Positions 54,143 through 63,887 of a stretch of DNA of 64,000 nt are shown here, one piece after another (positions within the stretch are counted from its first letter, which is position 1; the number at the start of each line of letters is the position of its first letter). Location: assembly GCA_023511455.1 (NCBI GenBank), contig JAIMBJ010000010.1, positions 1-64,000 on the forward strand, read 5' to 3'. This DNA is from Bacillota bacterium. Lineage in GTDB: Bacteria > Armatimonadota > HRBIN16. The translations under genes were made by a program, and so were the position numbers. Under the pieces are notes generated by a model. The model was not told where the DNA came from and searched no databases. It saw only the letters and a list, made by a program, of their open reading frames with translations.

Positions 54143-54987
54143 AGTCCGAAAGCCTGTCGCAGCATCCGTGCTTCGGTAAAGAGGCGCTGGATGGTCTCCG
54201 CGTCCTCACTCTCGATAGCAGAACGCACCTCCTGCAGCTGCCCCGCGAACTCGTCAATCGCCCAGAGCACGTGTTCGCGGTTGTGCAGAAAGATGTCGCG
54301 CCAGAGGTCGGGGGAGCTGGCAGCGACTCGTGTGCCGTCACGGAAGCTGCCTCCGATGAGCTGGGGATAAGGCGCATTCTCCGCCACATGCACCAGAGCC
54401 AGCGCCACCGCGTGTGGCAGGTGGCTGGTCAGAGCCACTGCGCGGTCGTGCTCGTCGGGGTCGGCGATGAGCACGCGAGCTCCCACTCCCTCCGCCAGCG
54501 CGGTGACCCTCTGCAAGGCATCGTGTGAGGTTTTCTCGTTGGGCGTTAGCGCCCACGTAGTGCCTTCGAACAGGTCGGCGCGTGCATTCTGCACTCCGGT
54601 CTGTTCAGACCCTGCCATGGGGTGCCCTCCGACGAAACGCCCGCCCAGCAGGTCGGTTGCCTGTTGCACGATGCCGCTCTTGACGGAGCCAACGTCGGTC
54701 ACCACGCACCGTTCGGGGAGCCACTGGAGGCACAGCTTGATGGTGGGCACGATGAGCCCGACCGGTGTGCATACCACCACCATGTCCGCACCAGTGACGC
54801 CTTCCTGCAGCGAAGTCGTGGCTTCTTCGATTGCGCCCGCCTGCAAAGCCGTTTTCAGCCGCTCCGCGCTGCGTCCCACGCCCACCACATGCTTCGCCAG
54901 TCCGCGCTGGCGGGCTGCCAGCCCAATGGAGCCGCCAATCAACCCGACCCCGATGATGCACAGCCGTTCGCAAATCGCTTCCGCCAT
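54139..54987 (-). CDS. tyrA: Prephenate dehydrogenase
   Basis: A 282-residue TyrA-type dehydrogenase of tyrosine synthesis, oxidising prephenate or arogenate. The NAD-binding motif IIGVGLIGGSIGLAAR is at residues 11-26, and the GGHPMAGSEQTG substrate loop with the conserved His is present. There is no chorismate mutase domain and no C-terminal ACT domain, so regulation must lie in the DAHP synthase. It begins nine bases after aroF. Confidence 0.93.
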   Translation of the reverse strand: MAEAICERLCIIGVGLIGGSIGLAARQRGLAKHVVGVGRSAERLKTALQAGAIEEATTSLQEGVTGADMVVVCTPVGLIVPTIKLCLQWLPERCVVTDVGSVKSGIVQQATDLLGGRFVGGHPMAGSEQTGVQNARADLFEGTTWALTPNEKTSHDALQRVTALAEGVGARVLIADPDEHDRAVALTSHLPHAVALALVHVAENAPYPQLIGGSFRDGTRVAASSPDLWRDIFLHNREHVLWAIDEFAGQLQEVRSAIESEDAETIQRLFTEARMLRQAFGL

Positions 54988-54996
54988 GCTATCCTC

Positions 54997-56019
54997 CTAG
55001 ATGCTTCTTCCCACTGCAGACGCAACGGCACGCAGCCTCTGCATCATCTCTTCGAACGCCTCGAAGCGCAAGGACTGCGGTCCGTCCTTCAGCGCGCGTT
55101 CGGGCTGCGGGTGCACTTCCACTATAATGCCATCTGCGCCCGCCGCAATCGCCGCTGCCGCTATGGGGGGCACGAGACTTGCCTTGCCTGTGCCATGTGA
55201 GGGGTCCGCGATTACAGGCAGGTGCGAGATCTCCTTTGCAACGGGAATGGCGTTGATGTCGAAAGTGTTGCGGGTGTAGGTTTCAAAGGTGCGGATACCC
55301 CGCTCGCACAGGATGATATTGTAGTTGCCTCGTGAGGCGATGTACTCCGCCGCCTGCATCCACTCCTCGATCAGGGACGCCCAGCCGCGCTTGAGTAACA
55401 CGGGCATATTGGTGTTGCCAATCTCCTTCAGCAGGGCGAAGTTGGTCATATTGCGCGTGCCCACCTGAAAGATGTCGGTATACTGCGCGACCAGTTCTAC
55501 ATCGCGCGTGTCCATTACCTCCGTGATGATGGGCAATCCCGTCTCTTCGCGTGCGGCGGCAAGCAGTTTGAGACCTTCCTCGCCCATGCCCTGAAACGAG
55601 TAGGGAGAGGTGCTGGGCTTATACGCGCCGCCGCGCAGGATGTGCGCACCCATCCGTTTGACAAATCGAGCCGTTTCCATCAGCTGCTCTTCCGACTCGA
55701 TGGTGCAGGGACCTGCCATTATCGTCAGGCGATTGCCCCCGATTTGCACCCCCCTGACGTTGATGACGGTACCCTCCGGTCGGAAAGGACGCCCGACCAG
55801 CTTGTAGGGTTTGGAGATAATGATAACCTGTTCTACATAAGGCAGCGCGTAAAACTGTTCGGAAAGCGTCGCCTTCTCCGCGTCCATGACGCCGATACAG
55901 CCGATGATGGTGCGCTCGACGCCGCGCGACACGTGCGCGCCAAACCCGCGCGCCTTGATGTTCTCTGTCAGCTCTTCGATGTCTTGTTCTGTCGCATGGG
56001 GTTTCAGTACGATAATCAA
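54997..56019 (-). CDS. aroF: 3-deoxy-7-phosphoheptulonate synthase (type I-beta)
   Basis: A 340-residue DAHP synthase, first enzyme of the shikimate pathway. Residues 1-70 form the ferredoxin-like regulatory domain (MIIVLKPHATEQDIEEL start), as in the Thermotoga maritima enzyme of similar length, which confers inhibition by tyrosine and phenylalanine. The barrel has AGPCTIESEEQ, the PRTSPYSFQG-like AYKPSTSPYSFQG, and DPSHGTGK. The start codon is TTG at 56019, 12 bases from AAGGAGG. A good promoter lies 50-80 bases upstream. It leads the operon aroF-tyrA-aroA-cmk-plsC. Confidence 0.95.
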   Translation of the reverse strand: MIIVLKPHATEQDIEELTENIKARGFGAHVSRGVERTIIGCIGVMDAEKATLSEQFYALPYVEQVIIISKPYKLVGRPFRPEGTVINVRGVQIGGNRLTIMAGPCTIESEEQLMETARFVKRMGAHILRGGAYKPSTSPYSFQGMGEEGLKLLAAAREETGLPIITEVMDTRDVELVAQYTDIFQVGTRNMTNFALLKEIGNTNMPVLLKRGWASLIEEWMQAAEYIASRGNYNIILCERGIRTFETYTRNTFDINAIPVAKEISHLPVIADPSHGTGKASLVPPIAAAAIAAGADGIIVEVHPQPERALKDGPQSLRFEAFEEMMQRLRAVASAVGRSI

Positions 56020-56068
56020 GTTAGCGATACGCCTCCTTAAGCATACTGATGTAAGGACTGGTGAAGGA

Positions 56069-56098
56069 ATTATACAGGAGTGAGGGGGGAATCGTCAA
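56069..56098 (-). promoter_or_regulatory. Promoter of the aroF operon
   Basis: On the minus strand TTGACG (56093-56098) and TATAAT (56069-56074) are 18 bases apart, 50 bases before the aroF start codon. Confidence 0.78.
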
Positions 56099-56100
56099 CC

Positions 56101-56315
56101 GCTAGCCCAGCACCGGCAGGGGTGATGACGGATACACCCCCTTTCCAACCCCGTGAGGGCGAGGCTCCCACCGAGCCGTTGCAGAGCTTTTACGAGTGCG
56201 CCCGCATCCACCACAGCGCAGGAGATCGCTTTGGTCGCTGCGCTCCCTCGCAAGAACACAGGGCGCAACCTTTGGCGAGATTCGAGAAATTTTTCCCACC
56301 CCCCCGCAAAAACGG
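56101..56315. other. Non-coding stretch with scattered repeat fragments
   Basis: No gene is seen here. The stretch contains a GGCTC-CCACC-GAGCC palindrome at about 56160-56176 and phrases such as GTCGCTGCGCTCCCTCGC. These resemble fragments of dispersed intergenic repeats. It joins the aroF promoter to the MITE-like element. Confidence 0.55.
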
Positions 56316-56519
56316 TGAGGGTGTTCGATAAATCGCCTCGCGGCTTGTTCCAGCGACTGAAGCGACACTTTCCTGTCATGCTGAGCGCAAGCGAAGCATC
56401 TCAGCACCTCAGAAGAGATTCTTCGCTTCGCTCAGAATGACAGATGATGTCGCTTTGTGTCGCCAACTCTGCGAGACTATTGCAATTGCCTGACCCCTAC
56501 CACTTCTCGAACACCCTCA
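56316..56519. mobile_element. MITE-like element with 13-base terminal inverted repeats
   Basis: A 204-base non-coding segment bounded by TGAGGGTGTTCGA (56316-56328) and its exact inverse TCGAACACCCTCA (56507-56519). Inside are GTCATGCTGAGCGCAAGCGA and TCGCTTCGCTCAGAATGACA, which can pair with each other as a hairpin. Just outside each end is AAAACG, a possible target-site duplication, though one base off at the left. A second, partial copy is at 68-134. No transposase is present, so it would be a non-autonomous element. Confidence 0.7.
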
Positions 56520-56526
56520 AAAACGC

Positions 56527-56555
56527 TTGACAACCATGTAGGAAGGTGCTATACT
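56527..56555 (+). promoter_or_regulatory. Strong promoter of the accessory secreted island
   Basis: TTGACA (56527-56532) and TATACT (56550-56555) are 17 bases apart. It begins eight bases after the MITE-like element and drives the short ORF at 56642 and probably the genes after it. Confidence 0.82.
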
Positions 56556-56641
56556 GTAGCCAGTAGCGCATCTCCCGTAGTGTGGACGAAAATTTCCAGA
56601 CGGCTTTTCATCACAACACCACAAAGGAGGGTGCTCACAAA

Positions 56642-56749
56642 ATGTTACGACGATTTGCTTGCCTGCGCACACTGGCTACTGTGTGCATCTTCAGCTTCGT
56701 TATGAAGGATAGAATACTGAATTTTGCAGTACTACGGGGGCGGGAATAA
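56642..56749 (+). CDS. 35-residue ORF resembling an orphan signal peptide
   Basis: AAAGGAGGG lies eight to ten bases before the ATG, the best ribosome site in this island. The product begins MLRRFACLRTLATVCIFSFV, which has the positive start and hydrophobic core of a signal peptide, and stops after 35 codons. It may be the stump of a longer exported protein, perhaps the RHS protein whose 3' part lies at 59145-59530, or a short leader peptide. It is not in frame with the following gene. Confidence 0.45.
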   Translation: MLRRFACLRTLATVCIFSFVMKDRILNFAVLRGRE

Positions 56750-56772
56750 AGCTACTTCTTAAGAAATACTTA

Positions 56773-58314
56773 ATGCACGCGTTACATGCGGCAATGTGGA
56801 CTGTGCTTGCTATTTGCGTCATGGTTCCACCTCTCCAATCCCAGGCTCAAGGCAGATGGGTTAAGCATTACGAAGCACAAGGTTCCACTGTATATGACCT
56901 TTCTCCACGTCCTCCCTATGGTAACTGGCCGGTAGTGTATCACTGGAGCAACCACGGCTGGCCTCTGCCTTGGACACCCATTCTGTCCTATAGCTCAAAT
57001 ACAGACTTTAGCGCTCGTGCCGACGGTACGGTAACCGCAGTATGGCAGTGGCTTGACGCTAACGGCAATCCCGCACCGAACCCGCCGACAAGGGTTTACC
57101 TCACGATTACAGCTGGTGCGGGGTGGGGGCTGGGCTGGGGGCCCTTAGGAGCCTCGGCGCCCTCCTTATTTGCCCATTCTGCCGACAATGGATGGGGGGC
57201 GCCTTACCGATGGCAGTACCATCCGGGGCAATCAGCGACGGGAAATTCGTGGGGCGTGTATTTGATCCAGCGTACACCGGTGATACAAAACGGTATCGCC
57301 GAAATCCGTGTCTCTGCCACGTTGGACTCCCAGATACATGGACACTGCCCAGCAAACCAGTATGGTCAGGTTTATGCCAGTGCAAGCTTCGCCGTAGACG
57401 AGGATACTCGTGGGGCGGTGATTACCAGCACTCTGGACCCTACCTACCATCGTGAGGTTCAGGTTGTCAATGGACAGACCCAGCCTGTGCGTGTATTGAA
57501 TCTACCGGATAACGTCGGTACCATGTATGGTGACACGCTAGCCCCAATTTGCTATGGCATGGATGCCCGGACAGTCGTAGACTACCGCGTCGCCCCGTTT
57601 GGGGTGTGGGGCGGTGATAGCTATTACCATTGGTATAGTTCCCTCACTGGCGCCTACGACGAGGGAACGTGGATGCCGACGCCGGTGGAGCCCTTCTCGG
57701 TAACCTACGTTGCGACAAATCTGCTTGGGTTTCCAGTGGTGGTACCTGGTAAGGTAGACCATATCCACTTGCGCCTTGTGGATAGTGCAGACAGCGCCAA
57801 CCTGACGGCTAACTACTACATGCGGTTCCACGAGGTGTATGAGGATTGGTGGGAGGATGCACAATACTTGCTGACGCATCTACATCCGCGTCCTCTTGCC
57901 ACCAATCCTGAGGATTGGACGTACTTGTGTCTTCTCGATAACCAGACGTTAGCAGCTCAGCAGCGGAACCTAAAACTTGAGGAGTCCGTAGTTGTTCAGG
58001 TTACAGAAACTGGTTCTGTTGGCGGTGCCGTCCCTGACGGACGGGGAGCAGAAGTATTTAAGGTTCAGACAGGTATCTCCATAGGTGTAACGAAAAGTAT
58101 AACGTTCTCAAGAGAGGACCAGGTGACGGTGCCTCCCTTTAAGAGAGTTGCCGTCTTTGGTGCCATTTCATGGACTGAAAGACAAGGAACGTGCAGTAAG
58201 TGGGATGTACGGGGATACGCAGGAGATGTGCGTTGGGAAGGAATTAGCTCCTCATCAGAAAAATCAATAGGCTTCATAGAGTTGACTGTGCCCCCACCGC
58301 CTGTCCCTGACTAG
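56773..58314 (+). CDS. Secreted protein of unknown function, beta-rich
   Basis: A 513-residue exported protein with its own signal peptide (about residues 1-25, ending SQAQ). The mature part is rich in Trp, Tyr, Gly and Pro and appears all-beta. The last 150 residues (from LEESVVVQVTE) show alternating polar and hydrophobic strands, a VPPFKRVAVFG segment and a late CSKW. This gives a loose resemblance to beta-pore-forming or adhesin modules, but I cannot assign a family. No clear ribosome site precedes the ATG. Base composition is lower in G+C than the core genes around it. The next gene starts 10 bases later, so the two probably work together. Confidence 0.6.
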   Translation: MHALHAAMWTVLAICVMVPPLQSQAQGRWVKHYEAQGSTVYDLSPRPPYGNWPVVYHWSNHGWPLPWTPILSYSSNTDFSARADGTVTAVWQWLDANGNPAPNPPTRVYLTITAGAGWGLGWGPLGASAPSLFAHSADNGWGAPYRWQYHPGQSATGNSWGVYLIQRTPVIQNGIAEIRVSATLDSQIHGHCPANQYGQVYASASFAVDEDTRGAVITSTLDPTYHREVQVVNGQTQPVRVLNLPDNVGTMYGDTLAPICYGMDARTVVDYRVAPFGVWGGDSYYHWYSSLTGAYDEGTWMPTPVEPFSVTYVATNLLGFPVVVPGKVDHIHLRLVDSADSANLTANYYMRFHEVYEDWWEDAQYLLTHLHPRPLATNPEDWTYLCLLDNQTLAAQQRNLKLEESVVVQVTETGSVGGAVPDGRGAEVFKVQTGISIGVTKSITFSREDQVTVPPFKRVAVFGAISWTERQGTCSKWDVRGYAGDVRWEGISSSSEKSIGFIELTVPPPPVPD

Positions 58315-58324
58315 GAGATGCGTG

Positions 58325-59125
58325 ATGAGATTCTGTGTCTGCATTGCAGTTACCGTATCCATGCTTCTTTGTGCTTCTACACAAGCGCAGCTGAGATACA
58401 AAGACGTATTTATGTCCCGCTTGCGCAATGGAATTGTCGTCTTCTTGCCCGAGGAGTTACCGCAGGGCAAATCAGTAGACGGGCAGCTGCTGCGAGAGAT
58501 TGCGAAGAGACATCCCGGTGATTTGCCCGTTTACACCTTGCTGGCAATGGACAACAAGGGATTTCTCAAAGTTGAGATTGCACGCTTCCATGCCGCAGTG
58601 TCTGGGCAACAAGCCAGTACTTCTGACAAAGTAAGGTACGGAATCGTGCTTTTTCTGGATTGGCTGGATACACACCCACAACCATCGGCGGTACAAGATT
58701 TTCGTGGGCTGTGGGAAGCTTTGAAGTGGCTGGAGGCGGGATATGAAGAGACTGCCTCGCCGTTTGTGGGCTACATGCTTGCCATGGCCTACAGGCAGGA
58801 TGCGCCACGCATGAATCTCTGGAAGGGCAGGGATGTGCTCTCCAATACGCTGCAGAAAATGCTCTCGTCGTCACTGTGGAGGCGGATTACAGAAACGAAG
58901 GGTCCGAGTGAGCGCCCTGCGCCAGAGGAGGTAGCCGCATCTGTTCCTCCTCCCCAGCGGCGAGTCGTCAAATATCTGTTAACAGTGTATCGTCAGTGGT
59001 TGTTAACTCGGGTGTGGTTAGAGACCGCCGAGCCCGGCAAGCCGCGTGTACGCAAGCAGGTTCGTCCTACCAAAGAGGAAGAGCAACTAGCCAAATACCT
59101 GGAACAGGTCATCGCACGACTGTGA
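58325..59125 (+). CDS. Secreted helical protein of unknown function
   Basis: A 266-residue exported protein with a signal peptide (about residues 1-21, ending TQAQ). The mature part is predicted mostly helical with many Trp and Arg residues and a Lys/Glu-rich end (RPTKEEEQLAKYLEQ). AGGAG lies seven bases before ATG 58325, which I prefer to the GTG at 58322. No known family is recognised. It is directly downstream of the beta-rich secreted protein and may be its partner. Confidence 0.6.
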   Translation: MRFCVCIAVTVSMLLCASTQAQLRYKDVFMSRLRNGIVVFLPEELPQGKSVDGQLLREIAKRHPGDLPVYTLLAMDNKGFLKVEIARFHAAVSGQQASTSDKVRYGIVLFLDWLDTHPQPSAVQDFRGLWEALKWLEAGYEETASPFVGYMLAMAYRQDAPRMNLWKGRDVLSNTLQKMLSSSLWRRITETKGPSERPAPEEVAASVPPPQRRVVKYLLTVYRQWLLTRVWLETAEPGKPRVRKQVRPTKEEEQLAKYLEQVIARL

Positions 59126-59144
59126 GGAGGCGCAATCTACGTAG

Positions 59145-59530
59145 TGGGCGTACCCCGAAGATTTCAGTTTGGCGGGCAGGCTGGTTCGCATCCGTCGGGA
59201 CTACAGCGGGGGCAACGTGCAGCTGGCGTATGAGTATGGCTACGGCTTTGACGGCGGTCGTCGCTGGCGGAAGGACTACCTGAACGGGGTATGGACGCGG
59301 TATCCCTGTGGGGTAGCGTGCGGTGCTGGCGACTTGGTGGAGCAGCAGAAGCCGCTGGGGGGTGGCAGTTGGGCGACAAGTGCGCTGTATCCGCAGGGCA
59401 TCTCGCTGGTGCGCCGAAACACCGGATGGCATCACTTTGACCCGTTAGGCACGGCGGGTGTGATTACGAACGGGAGCGTGCAGGTGGTGAGCGACAACTT
59501 GCAATTACTCTGTAGCGTGGCTGGCATAGG
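59145..59530 (+). pseudogene. RHS/YD-repeat protein fragment
   Basis: The frame from 59145 reads WAYPEDFSLAGRLVRIRRDY and then YEYGYGFDGGRRWRKDYLNG and HFDPLGTAGVIT, all typical of RHS repeat proteins just before the RHS core. Similarity fades after VVSDN at about 59490. There is no signal peptide, no ribosome site and a stop codon just upstream, so it is a decayed internal piece of a once much longer gene. It ends against the lon stop codon. RHS proteins are large secreted toxins or surface proteins. Confidence 0.72.
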
Positions 59531-59534
59531 AAGG

Positions 59535-61973
59535 TTATTTGTCTACCAGCGCAATCTGTAGCACCTCGTCCATGTGGCGCACGAAGCGGAACTCGATATC
59601 GTTCAGCACCTGCTGAGGGATTTCGTCCATGTCGCGTCGGTTCTCTTCGGGCAGAATGACCACGCGGATGCCCGCGCGATGCGCCGCCAGTACCTTCTCC
59701 TTTACCCCACCGATGGGCAGGATGCGCCCACGCAGGGTGATTTCGCCTGTCATCGCGACGTCACGCCGGACAGGACGCCCCGTAAACGCCGACGCCAGCG
59801 CCGTGGCAATGGTGATGCCAGCGGAGGGACCGTCTTTGGGCACCGCACCCTCTGGCACGTGGATGTGGATATCCGCGTTACGGGTGAACTCGGGGTCTAT
59901 CTGCAGCTGGCTGGCGCGGGAGCGGATGTAGGTGAGCGCCGCTTGTGCCGACTCTTTCATCACCTCGCCCAGCTGACCGGTGAGCAGCAGCTGCCCTTTG
60001 GTGGCGGGCAACACACTGACCTCAATAGAGACGATATCGCCGCCGAATTGCGTGACCACCAGCCCTGTTGCCGCGCCGACTTCGTCCTTTTCCTCCGCTG
60101 TTCCGTAGTGATACTTCCGTGCGCCCAGATAGGCGGGGATGTCTTCAGGCATCACCTTCTTGGATTCTATCTGCCCTTCAGCCACCGCGCGCGCCACCTT
60201 GCGGCATACGGAGGCGATTTCACGTTCCAGGTTGCGCACGCCTGCCTCACGGGTGTATTCGCGCAGAATGAGCTGTATCGCTGCGTCGGTAAACTGGCAC
60301 TGTTCTGCAGTGAGACCGTGTTCCTTCAGCTGCTTCGGCACGAGGAACCCTTTGGCGATGTTCATCTTCTCGTCTTCGGTGTATCCCGGAAAGACGATGA
60401 CTTCCATCCGGTCACGCAGGGCAGGGGGGATGGGGTCCAGCAGGTTGGCAGTGGTGATGAACATCACCTCGCGCAGGTTGAAGGGCACTTCCAGATAGTG
60501 GTCGGAGAAGGCGTAGTTCTGTTCGGGGTCCAGAGCCTCCAGCAGGGCGGAGGATGGGTCACCGCGAAAGTCCATGCCCAGCTTGTCTATTTCGTCCAGC
60601 ATGAACACTGGGTTGCGCGAGCCTGCCTGACGGATACCCTGGATGATACGCCCGGGCAATGCGCCCACGTAGGTGCGCCGGTGGCCACGTATCTCCGCCT
60701 CGTCGCGGACACCACCCAGCGATACGCGCACGAACTTGCGTCCCAGCGCACGGGCGATGGACCTGCCGATGGAGGTTTTGCCCACGCCGGGCGGTCCCAC
60801 GAAGCACAGGATGGGTCCTTTCATCGCGCTGCCTGCCAGCTTGCGCACCGCGAGAAACTCGAGGATGCGTTCCTTCACCTTTTGCAAGCCGTAGTGGTCC
60901 TCTTCCAGCACCTGCGCAGCAGCGGCGATCTCCAAATTATCTTCGGTAGCTGTGCCCCAGGGCAGCGACACCAGCCAGTCCAGATAGTTACGCACTACCA
61001 CGCCCTCTGGCGCGGCAAAGGGCATCTTCTCCAGTCGCTCCAGCTCCTTGAAGGCGCGTTCCTGTACCTCTTCGGGCATGCCCGCGGCGAGGATTTTCTG
61101 GCGGAACTCTTCGATCTCGCTCGTGCGCTCGTCGCGCTCACCCAGCTCCTGCTGGATGACCTTCAGCTGTTCGCGCAGGAAGAACTCGCGCTGGGTATCG
61201 CCCATCTCCTTCTCCACGCGCGAGCGGATGGTCTTCTGCAGCTCCAGGATTTCTATCTCCTTGCGCATGATAATCACCAGCCGCTCGAGCCGCTCGCGCA
61301 CGTTCGTCATTTCCAGAATCTGCTGTTTCTCTTCCACGCGAACGGGCAGATAGGGCGTGACGGTGTTGATAATGCGTTCGGGGTCGCTCTGGTTGCTGAC
61401 GCTTAACAGCACTTCCGGCGGAATGTTCTTACCTGCGTTCACCAGCTGCTCGAACAGCGATATCACGATGCCCATCAGCGCCTCGATCTCGAGGTCATGC
61501 TGTTTCTGACTGGGCAGGGGCTCTACCGCCACCAGGATGAAAGGCTCGGTTTGCACGTAGCGGGTGATGCGGATGCGGTCGATGCCCTGAAGCATCAGGC
61601 GCAGGGTTCCGTCAGGCATGCGCAGCACCTGCAGCACTTCCACCACGATGCCCACGTCGTAGATATCTTCGGGTTCGGGTTCCTCGGTGATGACCTCTTT
61701 CTGCGCAGCGAGGGCGATGAGTCGGTCGCTCTCCATCGCCTCTTCCAGAGCACGCACCGAGCGTTCCCTCCCCACAAACAGGGGAAACACCATCTGAGGG
61801 AAGTACACCTGATCGCGCACCGGCACCAGAGGAAGCTGGGGAGGAATGTTCCCGCCGATACCTTCCTCTTCTTCCCACTCTGCCTTCGCGGAGCGGGTGC
61901 GCCTGCGCCGGGTGGAGCGGGTCTTCGGTGTTGCCTCCTCGGTCTCTGTTGTTGCCTTGCGTGCTCTGGGCAT
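59535..61973 (-). CDS. lon: ATP-dependent protease Lon
   Basis: An 812-residue Lon (LonA). The substrate-binding N-domain starts at about residue 48 ([13 protein letters not shown]). The AAA+ module has Walker [10 protein letters not shown] near residue 390. The catalytic Ser is in PKDGPSAG and the Lys in [12 protein letters not shown]. An extra 45-residue N-terminal stretch rich in Arg, Lys, Glu and Thr precedes the N-domain and is unlike most Lon proteins. It begins five bases after clpX, forming tig-clpP-clpX-lon. Confidence 0.97.
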   Translation of the reverse strand: MPRARKATTETEEATPKTRSTRRRRTRSAKAEWEEEEGIGGNIPPQLPLVPVRDQVYFPQMVFPLFVGRERSVRALEEAMESDRLIALAAQKEVITEEPEPEDIYDVGIVVEVLQVLRMPDGTLRLMLQGIDRIRITRYVQTEPFILVAVEPLPSQKQHDLEIEALMGIVISLFEQLVNAGKNIPPEVLLSVSNQSDPERIINTVTPYLPVRVEEKQQILEMTNVRERLERLVIIMRKEIEILELQKTIRSRVEKEMGDTQREFFLREQLKVIQQELGERDERTSEIEEFRQKILAAGMPEEVQERAFKELERLEKMPFAAPEGVVVRNYLDWLVSLPWGTATEDNLEIAAAAQVLEEDHYGLQKVKERILEFLAVRKLAGSAMKGPILCFVGPPGVGKTSIGRSIARALGRKFVRVSLGGVRDEAEIRGHRRTYVGALPGRIIQGIRQAGSRNPVFMLDEIDKLGMDFRGDPSSALLEALDPEQNYAFSDHYLEVPFNLREVMFITTANLLDPIPPALRDRMEVIVFPGYTEDEKMNIAKGFLVPKQLKEHGLTAEQCQFTDAAIQLILREYTREAGVRNLEREIASVCRKVARAVAEGQIESKKVMPEDIPAYLGARKYHYGTAEEKDEVGAATGLVVTQFGGDIVSIEVSVLPATKGQLLLTGQLGEVMKESAQAALTYIRSRASQLQIDPEFTRNADIHIHVPEGAVPKDGPSAGITIATALASAFTGRPVRRDVAMTGEITLRGRILPIGGVKEKVLAAHRAGIRVVILPEENRRDMDEIPQQVLNDIEFRFVRHMDEVLQIALVDK

Positions 61974-61978
61974 AGTGC

Positions 61979-63247
61979 TTATGATGCCTGCTTGATGTCT
62001 TCCGCACGCAGTATCTGAGGCTCTGTGCGCTCTCTCACCGTTTTTTCGTCCACCACAACCCGTTTGATGTCCTGCGAGGAGGGTACCTCGTACATAATGT
62101 TCAGCATAATCTCCTCGATAATGGCTCGCAGGGCGCGCGCGCCCGTTCCCCGTAACATGGCTTCCTGCGCAATGGCGCGCAGTGCTCCTTCGGTGAAAAC
62201 CAGGTCCACGCCGTCCATCTCGAAGAACTTCTGGTACTGTTTGACCAGCGCGTTCTTCGGTTCCACCAGAATGCGCATCAGCGTTTCTTCGTCCAGCGGT
62301 TCCAGCGTGGTCACCACCGGCAGTCGCCCGATGAACTCGGGAATGAAGCCGAACTTGAGCAGGTCTTCGGGGATGACGTGCGCCAGCAATTCACCGTAGC
62401 TGAGCTTCTTCTTGCCCTCCAGCGCGGCACGGAAGCCCATCGTCTGGTTGCCCAGTCGTTGCGCGATAATCTTATCCAGACCCTCGAACGCTCCACCGCA
62501 GATAAACAGGATATTGGTGGTATCCACCTGAATGAACTCCTGTTGCGGGTGCTTGCGCCCACCCTGCGGAGGCACGTTGGCGATGGTTCCCTCCAGAATC
62601 TTCAGCAGAGCCTGCTGGACACCCTCGCCCGATACGTCGCGCGTGATGGAGGGGTTATCTGCCTTCCGGGCGATTTTGTCTATTTCATCGATGTACACGA
62701 TGCCACGCTGAGCGTTGCGCACGGTTTCCTGCAGGGAGGTGCCGGTATCCGCCGCCTGCAGCAATCGGAGCAGGATGTTCTCCACGTCTTCGCCCACGTA
62801 ACCTGCCTCGGTCAAGGAGGTGGCATCCGCAATCGCAAAGGGCACGTTCAGAATCTTGGCTAACGTCTGCGCCAGCAGGGTTTTGCCGCTGCCCGTGGGA
62901 CCTATCAGCAGGATGTTGCTCTTTTGCAGTTCCACATCGTTGTCGCGCGAGGCGTGCTGGATGCGCTTGTAGTGGTTGTATACCGCTACCGACAGCGCAC
63001 GCTTGGCGCGCTCCTGCCCCACCACATACTGGCTGAGGATGCGGTAAATCTCTTTCGGTTTGGGGACGCTGGGTAGTCCATACGATGCAGTGCGCTCGTG
63101 GCGTGCCACCTGCGACTGGATGAGTTCGTTCGCATACTGGATGCAGTCGATGCACACCCCACCGTGCATACCCTGTATCAGGCGCGGGCGAATCTTGCCG
63201 CAGAGTACACAACGCCCTTCCAAAGGTTCAAATCCTGTTCGTGCCAC
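61979..63247 (-). CDS. clpX: ATP-dependent Clp protease ATPase subunit ClpX
   Basis: A 422-residue unfoldase feeding ClpP. The N-terminal C4 zinc-binding domain is complete (CVLCGK and CIDC). Walker A is GPTGSGKT near residue 116, the pore loop is in the [14 protein letters not shown] region, and the sensor and IGF-like loop ([13 protein letters not shown]) are present. Length is usual. It lies 25 bases after clpP and five before lon. Confidence 0.97.
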   Translation of the reverse strand: MARTGFEPLEGRCVLCGKIRPRLIQGMHGGVCIDCIQYANELIQSQVARHERTASYGLPSVPKPKEIYRILSQYVVGQERAKRALSVAVYNHYKRIQHASRDNDVELQKSNILLIGPTGSGKTLLAQTLAKILNVPFAIADATSLTEAGYVGEDVENILLRLLQAADTGTSLQETVRNAQRGIVYIDEIDKIARKADNPSITRDVSGEGVQQALLKILEGTIANVPPQGGRKHPQQEFIQVDTTNILFICGGAFEGLDKIIAQRLGNQTMGFRAALEGKKKLSYGELLAHVIPEDLLKFGFIPEFIGRLPVVTTLEPLDEETLMRILVEPKNALVKQYQKFFEMDGVDLVFTEGALRAIAQEAMLRGTGARALRAIIEEIMLNIMYEVPSSQDIKRVVVDEKTVRERTEPQILRAEDIKQAS

Positions 63248-63272
63248 GGGTTCGCTCCTCTAAAAGATAGTT

Positions 63273-63884
63273 TTAGCGTGCGCCACGCGACAGTATCTCG
63301 TCGATGATGCCGTATTCCTTCGCTTCCTGCGCGGACATAAAGTAATCGCGCTGAGTGTCTTGCTCCACCCGTTCGATGGGCTGCCCTGTGTGGTAGGCGA
63401 GGATTTCGTTCAGCATCCGGTTATAGCGCAGCACCTCCTGCGCCTGAATATTGATGTCGATAGCCGTACCCTGAAAGCCTGCGCTCACCTGATGAATCAT
63501 CACCCGCGCGTGCTCCAGGCAGTATCGCTTGCCTTTGCTACCCGCCGCGAGCAGAACCGCTGCCATCGATGCCGCCTGCCCCACACAGATGGTGGCGATT
63601 TCGCACTTGAGCACCTGCATGGTGTCGTAGATAGCCAGCCCCGCGGACACACTGCCCCCAGGCGAGTTGATATACAGTTCGATATCGCGGTTCGGATCTT
63701 CCTTCTCCAGGAAAAGCATCTCCGCGATGACCAGATTGGAGACGTGGTCGTCAATCGGTTCTCCAATGAAGATGATGCGGTCTTTGAGCAGTCGAGAGTA
63801 GATATCATAGGCGCGTTCACCCCGCGCTGTCTGCTCCACCACCATGGGTATCAGTGAGTTGTGAATGCCACGCAACCTGTTCAT
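63273..63884 (-). CDS. clpP: ATP-dependent Clp protease proteolytic subunit
   Basis: A 203-residue serine protease forming the ClpP barrel. The catalytic triad is Ser106 (GQAASMAA), His131 (VMIHQ) and Asp180. The [21 protein letters not shown] start of the mature protein (in parts) is conserved, and some 13 leading residues may be a propeptide. It begins four bases after the tig stop codon, the common tig-clpP-clpX order. Confidence 0.97.
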   Translation of the reverse strand: MNRLRGIHNSLIPMVVEQTARGERAYDIYSRLLKDRIIFIGEPIDDHVSNLVIAEMLFLEKEDPNRDIELYINSPGGSVSAGLAIYDTMQVLKCEIATICVGQAASMAAVLLAAGSKGKRYCLEHARVMIHQVSAGFQGTAIDINIQAQEVLRYNRMLNEILAYHTGQPIERVEQDTQRDYFMSAQEAKEYGIIDEILSRGAR

Positions 63885-63887
63885 CTC

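Noticed and set aside
56642-58314. One secreted gene split by a frameshift between 56642 and 56773
   Set aside because: Both frames begin with their own complete signal peptide-like sequence, so joining them would give two signal peptides in a row.
63200-63240. A T-loop-like GGTTCAAATCC suggesting a tRNA
   Set aside because: It lies inside the clpX coding region and no acceptor stem or anticodon arm can be built around it. I found no tRNA or rRNA gene in the window.
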